Under the pieces are notes generated by a model. The model had not been told where the DNA came from and ran no database searches. It saw only the letters and a list, made by a program, of their open reading frames with translations. Shown here piece after piece: positions 40,218 through 48,180 of a DNA stretch of 64,000 nucleotides (positions are counted from its first letter, which is position 1; each line of letters opens with the position of its first letter). Origin of the DNA: Rudaea sp. 3F27F6 (GTDB lineage Bacteria > Pseudomonadota > Gammaproteobacteria > Xanthomonadales > Rhodanobacteraceae); NCBI RefSeq assembly GCF_005503555.1, contig NZ_SCNG01000002.1, positions 744,001 to 808,000 of the forward strand. Reading direction: 5' to 3'. The translations under genes and the position numbers were made by a program.

Positions 40218-43200
40218 TCAGCGTGTGTCGACGCCGAAGTCCCAGTTCAGTTCGAGGAAGTAGGCGCGGCCATAAATGTTGTAGCTGTTGCCGCTGTAAT
40301 ACGGCCAACGCGAATAGGTGCGATCGAACGGCGGCGCCTTGTCGAAGACATTGTTCGCGACGAAAGTCAGGCGCGCATTCGACAGCAGGCGATAGCCGAC
40401 GCTGAGGTTGTAGAGCGTCCACGGCGCGAGCGTACCCGCGCCCGGCGCCGAGTAGCCGAAGCGCGTGGCCGTGTAGTTCGGCGTCTTGCCGTAGCGGATG
40501 GCGTACGCGGTTGCGCTCCAGTCGCCGATCGTCCAGTTGATGTTGCCGTTGAGAATCGTCTTGAATTCGCGCGACTGGGTCGGATCGTGCAGCAGGTCCA
40601 ACTGCGGATCTCCGACGTACTGCACGCGCGTGTGGTTGAGCACATTGTTGTACTCGAGGCCGAGGGTGAAATTGCCCAGGCGCTCGGTTTCGATGCGATA
40701 GCTGCCGCCGAGGCTGAGCGTGCTCAATTTTTCCGTCGACACGTTGATCGGGCCGAACGTGATCAATTGCAGATTGCCGAGGCCATCGCGCTCGACGCGC
40801 GCGGCGACGTCGCGGCAGGTAGGCGAGTTCTTGTCGAGCGCACCTTTCTGGCACTGCGCTTCGTCGCGCATCAACTGGTCGACGTTGAGATCGGTGATCT
40901 CGTTGGCGATGGCGATGTGCAGATAGTCAGCGTGCAGATTGAAGTTGGACGTCGGCGACCAGACCGCACCGATGCCGCGCGACTTCGCCGTGATGTCCTT
41001 CAGGTCGCGATTGCCCGCGTGCACGCCGGCGAGGTTCACATTGTTATACGTGCAGTCAGCCAGCGGCACGCCGGGCTCGCGCTTGTCGCAGAGGTAATAG
41101 TCGGTGACCGCGAGGAAGGTGCCGCTGGAACCCAGGAAGGTGCGCCCCATGTCCGGCGCACGGAACGCGGTGCCGTAGTTGCCGCGCAACAAGAGGCCTT
41201 CGAACGGACGGAATTCCAGGCTCGCGCGCCATGTGACCTTGCCGTCGCTGCGCCCGGCATAGCGATATTCGTCGTAGCGCACCGCGGCGTCGGCGGTCAG
41301 CATGCTCGTGATCGGCATGTTGATCTCGAGCGCGCCGGCATAGTTGCTGCGCGTACCGGCACCGACCGTGCCGGCAAGGCCCCAGAAATCCCCCGCAACG
41401 ATGCGCGGATCGGTCGGATTGCTCCAGGTCTGATGCCCGCCCTGCAATTGCGCGGCGAGGCTGACATTGCCCGCCGGCAGCGCGAACAGATTCGTGTTGC
41501 CGATCTGCAAGGTCCCGTGCTCGATCAAACTCGACGAATTCGTCTGCTTGTAGTCGCTGAAGCTGCGATAGTCGGCCGGCGTGATCGGCTGGTAGAACTT
41601 CGCCCAGTCGGGTGTGTAGATCGGATAGCCGCTGTTCGGATCGATGCCTTGCTGCGGGCCGAGAAACTGCTTCTCGAAAAATGCGTCGATCTTCGCCTTG
41701 AGCGGATAGAGCTGGCGATCCTTGATGGTCTGTTCGGCGCGATCGAGATAGGCGTCGTAGGTCCAGTCGCTGCCCGCGATATTGCCGCGCATGCCGAGCA
41801 CGGTCTGGTACGAATGCAGCACCTGGCGATCGACGGACTGGCTGTAGTTCTGTTCCTCCGGCGAAAACTGCCGCCACGCGGTGGCGTTCTTGCCTGTGCC
41901 CGCATCGTGGAACTGGCCGTAGCCGGCGATATTGGGCAGCCAGATGAATCCGCCGAGCGGTGCGAACTCGTATTGCCCGAGGCTGTAGAGCGCCGTGCCG
42001 TACAGCTCGGCGCCGTCGTTGATCTTGAACGTGCCGGACAGATAGCCGACGTATTGACGCTGCTGATTCATCATCGTGCGATAGCCGGCCGCGTTCGAGC
42101 CGCAGTAGTCGCCCGCGCGCGCATGCGCGAGATAAGTGCTGCCGTTGAACAAGCCGCCGAGTTTGTCGCAGGCACCGGCGGGCGGGGCGACGTATTGGGT
42201 CGCGCCGTTCGCGTCGGTCTCGCCGTGCATGAAAGTCTGGATCGCGACCGGCGTCGGCGTAGTCGGGTTCGATGCCGTACTGCGCGTGAGCGCGCGGTCG
42301 TAGGCCCAGATCGGCTGCTGGTTCGAATACTGAAACCCGTAAATCAAATGCAGACGATCTTCGAAACCGCCGTAGCCGCCGACCAGTTCGATGCGCTGAC
42401 TGTTGCCGCCGCCCTGCGAATACGTGCCGCCGCGCAAAGTCAGATGCACGCCTTCGACGCGCTTCTTCAGGATGATGTTGACCACACCCGCAATCGCGCT
42501 CGATCCGTACACCGCCGACTGATTGCCGGGCACGATGTCGATGCGATCGACCATCGCGACCGGAATGCCCGACAGATCGGAGAAGTTACTCGCGCCGTCG
42601 TAAAGCAGCGGATAGTCGGGCAATGGATGGCCGTCGATCATCACCAGCGTGAAGCCGGGATCGAGGCCGTACAGGCTCAGCGCCTGCGCCGCAGTCGTGT
42701 AAGTCGAGGCACCCTGCGGCCCCTGCACCGCGCCGGTGGAAATCGGCAATGCCTTCAACGCGTCATAGACTGTGTTGAAACCTTGCCGCTTCATTTCGTC
42801 GGCGGTGATGCGAATCGTCGGCGACGCGGTTTCGATCTGCGCACGCGGAATCAGCGAGCCGGTGACGACGACCGCGGAGAGATCAGCCGGTTTCTCGGCC
42901 GCCGGTTCCGCGGCCGGTGCCGGCGGCGCCGCAACCGGTTTCGGCTCCGCAGTCTTGGCGGCGGATTTGATCACGTAGGTGCCGGCATTGATCGCCTCGG
43001 CGTTCAAGCCGCTGCCCTCGAGCAGGCGGCTCAACGCGCGTGCCGGCGCGTAGCTGCCGGACAACCCCGCGCTTTTCTTGCCGGCGACGAGTTCGGGCGC
43101 ATAGACGATCTGCAAATGACTTTGCGTAGCCAGCGCATTCAGCGCGCTGTCGAGATCACCCGCGGGAATGCGGTAGCCCTGCTCGGCTTCCGCTGCGGCA

Positions 43201-43280
43201 TGCAAGTTTCCGAATACCGCGACGTCCACCCCGAACAACAACGCCGCGCTGAACATCAACGCCAGTTTTCTTTTGACCAC
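40218..43280 (-). CDS. TonB-dependent receptor with N-terminal STN signalling domain
   Basis: The 1,020-residue outer-membrane transporter has a signal peptide, an STN domain (about residues 35-105, with YRIPAGDLDSALNALATQSH) that contacts a FecR-type anti-sigma factor, a Pro/Ala linker, a plug (AVVVTGSLIPRAQIETASPT to GVVNIILKKRV) and a 22-strand barrel. It belongs to the Gly-Tyr rich receptors abundant in Xanthomonads and not to known siderophore receptors; the ligand is unknown. The last residues do not end in Phe/Trp, which is unusual but tolerated. The ECF sigma and FecR genes upstream probably control it. Confidence 0.92.
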   Translation of the reverse strand: MVKRKLALMFSAALLFGVDVAVFGNLHAAAEAEQGYRIPAGDLDSALNALATQSHLQIVYAPELVAGKKSAGLSGSYAPARALSRLLEGSGLNAEAINAGTYVIKSAAKTAEPKPVAAPPAPAAEPAAEKPADLSAVVVTGSLIPRAQIETASPTIRITADEMKRQGFNTVYDALKALPISTGAVQGPQGASTYTTAAQALSLYGLDPGFTLVMIDGHPLPDYPLLYDGASNFSDLSGIPVAMVDRIDIVPGNQSAVYGSSAIAGVVNIILKKRVEGVHLTLRGGTYSQGGGNSQRIELVGGYGGFEDRLHLIYGFQYSNQQPIWAYDRALTRSTASNPTTPTPVAIQTFMHGETDANGATQYVAPPAGACDKLGGLFNGSTYLAHARAGDYCGSNAAGYRTMMNQQRQYVGYLSGTFKINDGAELYGTALYSLGQYEFAPLGGFIWLPNIAGYGQFHDAGTGKNATAWRQFSPEEQNYSQSVDRQVLHSYQTVLGMRGNIAGSDWTYDAYLDRAEQTIKDRQLYPLKAKIDAFFEKQFLGPQQGIDPNSGYPIYTPDWAKFYQPITPADYRSFSDYKQTNSSSLIEHGTLQIGNTNLFALPAGNVSLAAQLQGGHQTWSNPTDPRIVAGDFWGLAGTVGAGTRSNYAGALEINMPITSMLTADAAVRYDEYRYAGRSDGKVTWRASLEFRPFEGLLLRGNYGTAFRAPDMGRTFLGSSGTFLAVTDYYLCDKREPGVPLADCTYNNVNLAGVHAGNRDLKDITAKSRGIGAVWSPTSNFNLHADYLHIAIANEITDLNVDQLMRDEAQCQKGALDKNSPTCRDVAARVERDGLGNLQLITFGPINVSTEKLSTLSLGGSYRIETERLGNFTLGLEYNNVLNHTRVQYVGDPQLDLLHDPTQSREFKTILNGNINWTIGDWSATAYAIRYGKTPNYTATRFGYSAPGAGTLAPWTLYNLSVGYRLLSNARLTFVANNVFDKAPPFDRTYSRWPYYSGNSYNIYGRAYFLELNWDFGVDTR

Positions 43281-43406
43281 GTGCTTCGCTCCCCAGGCCG
43301 TGTAGTGTCACGGCGGCCCTCGGCCCGCCGTTGCGACCTGTAACGCGATGCGGTGGCGATCTCCCTACCCGTCGTTTGCGCGCGATGATTGCGCGAGCCG
43401 ATCGCC

Positions 43407-44393
43407 TCAGCGCGGCGCCGTCTGCAGCACGATCTCGCGCGGAGACGTCTGCTTGGCCTGCAGCGACCATCCGCTGCGCAGCGCCTGCACGAGCGACGCC
43501 TGGTCGCCCGCGTGGAACACGCCGCTGATCGTCAGCTTGCGCAGCGATTCGTCGCCGAGCTGCAGCTTGGTATCCGAATAACGATTCATTTCAGCGACCA
43601 GATCGGCGAGGCTGCGGTTCTTGAACACGAGGTCGCCGCGCGTCCAGCCTTGCGCGACGGCCAAGTCCGCCGCGCTCGCCGTGCCGAGCCGGCCGCCGCG
43701 GTCGAAGCTGACCTGCTGGCCCGGCGCGAGCGTGCTCTGCGCATCGGTCGCCGGCACGCTGACCGCGACGATGCCGTCGATCAGGGTCACAGTGACGTCG
43801 CCGGTTTGCTCGCGTACCTGGAATCGCGTGCCGATATCGTGAATGAAGCCGGCGCCGGCGCGCACGAGGAACGGCCGCTGCGCCTCATGCGCAACGTCGA
43901 ACTGGGCGCGGCCGCGGTCGAGCGTGACTTCGCGGCCGCCGCTGCCATAGCGCACCGAAATCGCCGAATCGGTATCGAGCACCACGGTCGTGCCGTCGCT
44001 GAGCTGCAGCGTGCGCTGCTCGCCGATCACGGTCGCGTACTGCTGCAGCGGCTCGCGTCCGCCGATGCCGCGCCACACGACGACCGCGACCAGCAGCACG
44101 GCAGCCGTAGCGAGCAGCGCCTGAGCCCAGCGCGTGCGATGGCGGCTTCCGCCCCGCGCGTTTTTGCGGCGCGCGGCGCCTGCGGCCGCCGCCAGCAGCG
44201 GGTCATGCGCGAGTTCCGCGCTGCGCCGATGAATGCGTTCGGCCTGCGCATAGGCGAGCGCATGCGCCGGATCGGCTGCGCGCCAGCGTTCGAACGCCTC
44301 GCGCTCGGCGGCCGTACAATCGGCCGCATGCAGGCGCGCGACCCATGTCTCGGCGCCGTCGGCCTCTTGCTCCGTGATTGCCGCCATCTTCAT
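43407..44393 (-). CDS. FecR family anti-sigma regulator
   Basis: The 328-residue inner-membrane protein passes the signal from the TonB receptor to the ECF sigma factor. The N-terminal cytoplasmic domain is DUF4880-like (AAEREAFERWRAADPAHALA), one transmembrane helix is at about 90-108, the FecR core follows (RTLQLSDGTTVVLDTDSAIS), and a C-terminal STN-binding part ends in IVLQTAPR. Its ATG overlaps the sigma-factor stop by 4 bases, so the two are made together. The receptor gene follows after 126 bases. Confidence 0.93.
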   Translation of the reverse strand: MKMAAITEQEADGAETWVARLHAADCTAAEREAFERWRAADPAHALAYAQAERIHRRSAELAHDPLLAAAAGAARRKNARGGSRHRTRWAQALLATAAVLLVAVVVWRGIGGREPLQQYATVIGEQRTLQLSDGTTVVLDTDSAISVRYGSGGREVTLDRGRAQFDVAHEAQRPFLVRAGAGFIHDIGTRFQVREQTGDVTVTLIDGIVAVSVPATDAQSTLAPGQQVSFDRGGRLGTASAADLAVAQGWTRGDLVFKNRSLADLVAEMNRYSDTKLQLGDESLRKLTISGVFHAGDQASLVQALRSGWSLQAKQTSPREIVLQTAPR

Positions 44394-44974
44394 GTTTCCT
44401 TGAACGCACGCAGGCCGCGTTCACCCAACCCACGGCGCAGCGCGGCCAGGGCTTTCGCGATGTGCTTCTCCACCGCCTTGTCCGAAATGCCGCAGTGCCG
44501 GGCAATTTCGCTGTAGCTCATGCCCTCGATCCGGTTCATCAGGTATACCTCGCGGCAGCGCGCCGGCAGGCGCAGGATCAGCTCGCGTATCGCCTGCAGC
44601 TCCTGCTGGTCGGCGACGCGCTGCTCGTGCAGCGGCTGGTCGGACGGAAGTTCCTGCTCGGCCTCGCCGATCGAATGATGCGCCTCTTCGCGCCGGCCGT
44701 GCTGACGCCGCGCCTGGTCATGGGCGACGTTGATCGCGATGCGGTACAGCAACGGTTTCCACGCCTCGGCCGGCTGCCGCTCGCGATAGCGCATCAGGCG
44801 CACCATGCTTTCCTGTGCCGCGTCCTGCGCATCGGTTTCGTTCGCGGTGCGATGGCGCAGGAATCCGATCAGCGCCTCGCGCTGCTCGGCAAGAAAGCGT
44901 TCGAAACGGCGCGCCCTGTCCACATCCGCGACAGGTGTCAGCAGCAGCAAGTTCCGGGTCAAGGTTTCGGTCAT
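44390..44974 (-). CDS. ECF (FecI-like) RNA polymerase sigma factor
   Basis: The 194-residue sigma-70 family factor has region 2 (LRHRTANETDAQDAAQESMV, with RLMRY after) and region 4 (LPARCREVYLMNRIEGMSYS then EIARHCGISDKAVEKHI), without region 3. It should direct transcription of the TonB receptor and peptidase genes downstream when the receptor is occupied. The start at 44974 (MTETLTRNLL) is the first ATG compatible with the family length; the ribosome-binding site is weak. Confidence 0.9.
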   Translation of the reverse strand: MTETLTRNLLLLTPVADVDRARRFERFLAEQREALIGFLRHRTANETDAQDAAQESMVRLMRYRERQPAEAWKPLLYRIAINVAHDQARRQHGRREEAHHSIGEAEQELPSDQPLHEQRVADQQELQAIRELILRLPARCREVYLMNRIEGMSYSEIARHCGISDKAVEKHIAKALAALRRGLGERGLRAFKET

Positions 44975-45261
44975 GGCGGGGCGTATTGCCTTCCTTGCAG
45001 GCAATGATTCGGATCGATGGAATTTCAATGGTGCCCCGCGCGGCGCGCCGACGCATCGGAGAAGTAGGCATGTGCATAGCACCCGAAGTCATCTGGCAAT
45101 GCAACATCGCCACGCTGGCGAGGCAACGTCTCTCTTTGGCCGCACGCGGCTCGATCGAATAAACTTCGCACCTTTGGATCGTCAGCGTATTTCGCGTGCG
45201 GTCGCACGACAAGCTCATTCTGGACAGACCCGATTGAACATTCCAACGCCTGCGAATCAGG

Positions 45262-45274
45262 CCAAATCGCAAGA
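45262..45274. other. Left 13-bp core repeat (candidate attL)
   Basis: CCAAATCGCAAGA here is identical to 55367-55379. Similarity continues rightwards for a few bases (CGCTC-TGC with a 2-base gap) but not leftwards. The rest of 44975-45261 shows no gene: it has no ORF with a ribosome-binding site and no RNA gene I recognise. Confidence 0.5.
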
Positions 45275-45286
45275 GCACACACCGCT

Positions 45287-45442
45287 CATGCGCCAGTATC
45301 CGCGTGTGTTTTTAGAAAGCTATGATATATAACGACTTACGGAATACTAATGGAGCTAGTTTGGCTCATGGACACATCTATGGACACACCAAATGGACGT
45401 CCATAACGCAAAAAAATGGGTTAACTTACAAAGTGTGTCCAC
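45287..45442 (+). repeat. Left copy of the island-end module
   Basis: It begins with CATGCGCCAGTATCCGCGT, carries TGGACACA at 45369 and 45381, the palindrome TGGACGTCCA at 45394-45403, and the inverted octamer TGTGTCCA at 45434-45441. It matches 55253-55410; 82 of the first 117 bases are identical by hand count without gaps. Bases 45443-45588 hold nothing I recognise. Confidence 0.75.
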
Positions 45443-45588
45443 AGAAACAGTTGTAGCCGGTGATACGTCTATACGCATCGGGCACCCCGAAATTGAAGCG
45501 GCCGGTTTGTTGCTTACGCCCATTCACCTATGGCGTTGAGCTGTACGGAACGACCAATCGCTTGTTGCTTATCTAGATGCCGCCGGAC

Positions 45589-45632
45589 TTGACTGCCACA
45601 CCGCCGCCAAATATAGTTGCTACATGCAACTA
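45589..45632 (+). promoter_or_regulatory. marR promoter with overlapping palindromic operator
   Basis: TTGACT (45589-45594), 17 bases, TATAGT (45612-45617) is a near-consensus sigma-70 promoter. The palindrome TAGTTGC (45614-45620), 5 bases, GCAACTA (45626-45632) overlaps the -10 box and the start point, the usual position for MarR autorepression. Confidence 0.72.
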
Positions 45633-46163
45633 ATCGCCTTGAAACCAAAATCAGGTTCACGCACCCAGGCAAAGAACCTCATGGCCGACGCCGAAGCGTT
45701 GCACAACGCGCTGTCGGAGCTGCTGCGTGTCTACCAGTTCCGGGACCGCGACAAGATTTGCTGCTACGACATCTCGGTCACGCAGTGCTACGCCCTCGAA
45801 GCGCTGGTGGACCGGGGGGCCATGCGCAGCCAGGCGCTGGCCGAGATCATGCTGCTCGACAAAAGCACAACGACCCGAGTCATCGACGCGCTCGTTCGGA
45901 AGGGCTACGTCGAGCGCGCCGCCGACGCCGATGACGGGCGCGCGCTGTCATTGCGCATCACCCGCAGCGGCCGAGGCCTCTACGAGAAGATCAACCGCGA
46001 GCTCATCGCAGAGCAAGCCAAGATGCTCGCCGAACTCGACCCCACGGTGCGCGCCGGCGTGACCGACGTCATCCGGCGCCTCGCGAAGGCGGCCCAGGCG
46101 CGCTTCGTGTCGGGCGTTAGCGTAGGTTCGTGCGCCCCGGGCTGCGACACCACCTGCGGCTGA
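45624..46163 (+). CDS. MarR family transcriptional regulator
   Basis: The winged-helix repressor (179 residues from ATG 45624, 160 from ATG 45681) probably controls the acetyltransferase-flavoprotein-MFS operon behind it. Domain signs are LAEIMLLDKSTTTRVIDALV (recognition helix) and ADADDGRALSLRITRSG (wing). Cysteines Cys27, Cys28 and Cys36 (numbering from 45681) and a C-terminal CAPGCDTTC are candidate thiols for sensing trivalent arsenicals; this is inference. No Shine-Dalgarno supports either start; the first ATG coincides with the predicted +1, so leaderless translation is possible. Confidence 0.85.
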   Translation: MQLIALKPKSGSRTQAKNLMADAEALHNALSELLRVYQFRDRDKICCYDISVTQCYALEALVDRGAMRSQALAEIMLLDKSTTTRVIDALVRKGYVERAADADDGRALSLRITRSGRGLYEKINRELIAEQAKMLAELDPTVRAGVTDVIRRLAKAAQARFVSGVSVGSCAPGCDTTCG

Positions 46164-46178
46164 GTTTTTTTGAACCAT

Positions 46179-46188
46179 TAGTTGCTAC
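46179..46188 (+). promoter_or_regulatory. Repeated half-operator TAGTTGCTAC
   Basis: The ten bases are identical to 45614-45623 in the marR operator and lie 9 bases before the acetyltransferase start. The opposite half is degenerate. It may be a secondary MarR site. Confidence 0.4.
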
Positions 46189-46196
46189 TGACAATC

Positions 46197-46727
46197 ATGC
46201 CAAATCATCCCACCATTCGCCTTGCCACTCCCGCCGACGCCGCGGCAGTCGCCGAGATTTACAACCAAGGGATCGCCGACCGGGGCGCCACCTTCGAAAC
46301 CACGCCGCGCACGCCCGACGAGATGGCCCGTCGCATCGAAGCCGTCGACCACCCGGTGCTCGTGGTCGTCGATTCCGATGGCGCCGTGCTCGGGTGGGCG
46401 GCGCTCAGCGGCTACCGGCCGCGCGCGTGCTACGCGGGCATCGCCGAGTTTTCCATCTACATCGAGCGCGCCGCTCGTGGCCGTGGCGTGGGCCGGCCGC
46501 TGCTCAACGCGCTCATCGAAACCGCCGAGGCGCGCGGGTTTTGGAAACTCGTGTCGCGCATTTTTCCGTTCAACGCGGCCTCCCGCGCGTTATGCCGCAC
46601 CTGCGGGTTCCGCGAGGTGGGCACCTACGAAAAGCACGGCCAGCTCGGCGGCCGCTGGCTCGACGTGGTCATCGTCGAGCGCCTTCTTTCCAACCCGGCC
46701 GCCGAAGTGGCCGTTCCCGTTTCCTGA
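46197..46727 (+). CDS. arsN1: ArsN1-type N-acetyltransferase (arsinothricin/phosphinothricin)
   Basis: The 176-residue GNAT has IRLATPADAAAVAEIYNQGI, followed by DRGATFETTPRT, the hallmark of the PPT/arsinothricin acetyltransferase group. The acetyl-CoA loop is RAARGRGVGRPL, and NAASRALCRTCGFREVG forms the last strand-helix. Members acetylate the antibiotic arsinothricin (and sometimes phosphinothricin) and are called ArsN1 when found in ars clusters, as here. ATG 46197 has no clear ribosome-binding site. The gene lies between marR and the flavoprotein gene. Confidence 0.82.
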   Translation: MPNHPTIRLATPADAAAVAEIYNQGIADRGATFETTPRTPDEMARRIEAVDHPVLVVVDSDGAVLGWAALSGYRPRACYAGIAEFSIYIERAARGRGVGRPLLNALIETAEARGFWKLVSRIFPFNAASRALCRTCGFREVGTYEKHGQLGGRWLDVVIVERLLSNPAAEVAVPVS

Positions 46728-46740
46728 TCGAGAGGTTGTC

Positions 46741-48180
46741 ATGTCGAACGTGCTCCCCGTCGTCATCATCGGTGCCGGCCCCGTGGGTCTGGCTGCCGCC
46801 GTCCACGTCCGCGCGCGCGGACTCACCCCGCTTGTGCTGGAAGCCGGCAACCAGATCGGTGCCGGCATCCGACGCTGGTCGCACGTGCGCATGTTTTCAC
46901 CGTGGGAATACAACCTCGACAAACTGTCGGCCGCGTTGCTCGCCGCGCACGGCTGGACACCGCCGGATCCAAAGCACTTCCCCACCGGGGGTGAGGTCGT
47001 CGCGCAATATCTGGAACCACTTGCCGCAGTGCCAGAACTTCGCCAGCACGTTCGCCTCGGCGCACGCGTGGTGGCCGTCACCAAGCAGCGGCGCGATCGC
47101 ATGAAAAACGCGCAACGTGAGAACACCCCGTTCCTCGTGCGGTTCCTCGAAGGCGGGCAAGCGCACGACGTGTTGGCCCGGGCGGTCATCGACGCGTCGG
47201 GCACCATCGACTCGCCCAATCCCATCGGCGCGGCCGGCATCCCCGCCATCGGCGAGATGGAAGCCGGCGAACACATCGCCTACAGCATGCCGGACGTGCT
47301 TGGCGAGCAGCGCGCGCGTTACGCAGGCCGGCGCGTGCTCGTGGTCGGCAGCGGCCACTCCGCCTTCAACGTGCTCGTCGACTTGGCGCGCCTGCGTCGC
47401 GAAGCACCCGACACGCAGATCCATTGGGCGGTGCGCCGCCCTTCGCTGCGCCGCGTGCTCGGCGGCGGCGAAAACGACCAACTCCAGGAGCGAGGTCGTC
47501 TGGGCCTGCGGATCGCCAAGCTGGTTGAGGACGGCATCGTCGTGGTTCACCTCAACGCGCACGTGGACCGCATCGAGGAAACCGCCGACGGTCTGCTTGC
47601 CTCGGGCGACGGCATCGCGTTGCCGGCCGTTGACGAAATCATTGGCGCCACAGGATTCCGTCCGGACTTGTCGGTGGCCGGCGAGGTGCGCTTGGATCTC
47701 GACCCGGGCACGCAAAGCCCGTCAGCGCTGGCTCCGCTCATCGACCCGAACCTGCATAGCTGTGGCAGCGTGCGCCCGCACGGAGCCGTGGAGCTCCAGC
47801 ACCCGGATCAGAACTTTTTCATCGTTGGGATGAAGAGCTACGGTCGCGCGCCCACCTTTTTGCTGATGACCGGCTATGAGCAGGTGCGCTCGGTGGTCGC
47901 TGCTATTGCCGGCGACTGGGAAGCGGCGCGGCGCGTCGAGCTCGTGTTGCCCGAGACCGGCGTGTGCAACACGCAGTTCGAAGCCGAGGAGGAGGTCGCC
48001 GCTCAGGCGGCAAGCTGCTGCGGCGGGCCTGCCCCCGCCGAAGCCAACGCGTGTTGCGTGGCCGACGCGGAAGCCAAGGCCGGCGGCGCGGAGGGATGCG
48101 GGTGCGCCGCGCCCGTCGCGGTCGAGATGGCGCCGCCTGCGAAAAAATCGGGCTGTTGCGGGGCTGTGCGCACGGCATGA
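46741..48180 (+). CDS. ArsO-like FAD/NAD(P)-binding oxidoreductase with Cys-rich tail
   Basis: The 479-residue flavoprotein has an N-terminal FAD fold (VVIIGAGPVGLAAAVHVRAR) and a second dinucleotide fold (RVLVVGSGHSAFNVLVDLAR), as in class B flavin monooxygenases; related proteins of ars clusters are called ArsO. The last 57 residues carry eight cysteines in pairs (SCCGG, ACCV, GCGC, GCCG) separated by Ala/Pro linkers, a likely metalloid-binding extension. The substrate is not known; oxidation of organoarsenicals is possible. GAGAGG precedes the ATG, and the stop overlaps the MFS gene by 4 bases. Confidence 0.8.
   Translation: MSNVLPVVIIGAGPVGLAAAVHVRARGLTPLVLEAGNQIGAGIRRWSHVRMFSPWEYNLDKLSAALLAAHGWTPPDPKHFPTGGEVVAQYLEPLAAVPELRQHVRLGARVVAVTKQRRDRMKNAQRENTPFLVRFLEGGQAHDVLARAVIDASGTIDSPNPIGAAGIPAIGEMEAGEHIAYSMPDVLGEQRARYAGRRVLVVGSGHSAFNVLVDLARLRREAPDTQIHWAVRRPSLRRVLGGGENDQLQERGRLGLRIAKLVEDGIVVVHLNAHVDRIEETADGLLASGDGIALPAVDEIIGATGFRPDLSVAGEVRLDLDPGTQSPSALAPLIDPNLHSCGSVRPHGAVELQHPDQNFFIVGMKSYGRAPTFLLMTGYEQVRSVVAAIAGDWEAARRVELVLPETGVCNTQFEAEEEVAAQAASCCGGPAPAEANACCVADAEAKAGGAEGCGCAAPVAVEMAPPAKKSGCCGAVRTA

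Noticed and set aside
39939-43343. Open frame of 1,134 codons on the plus strand opposite the TonB receptor and peptidase genes
   Set aside because: Antisense shadow of genes with clear domains; low-complexity translation.
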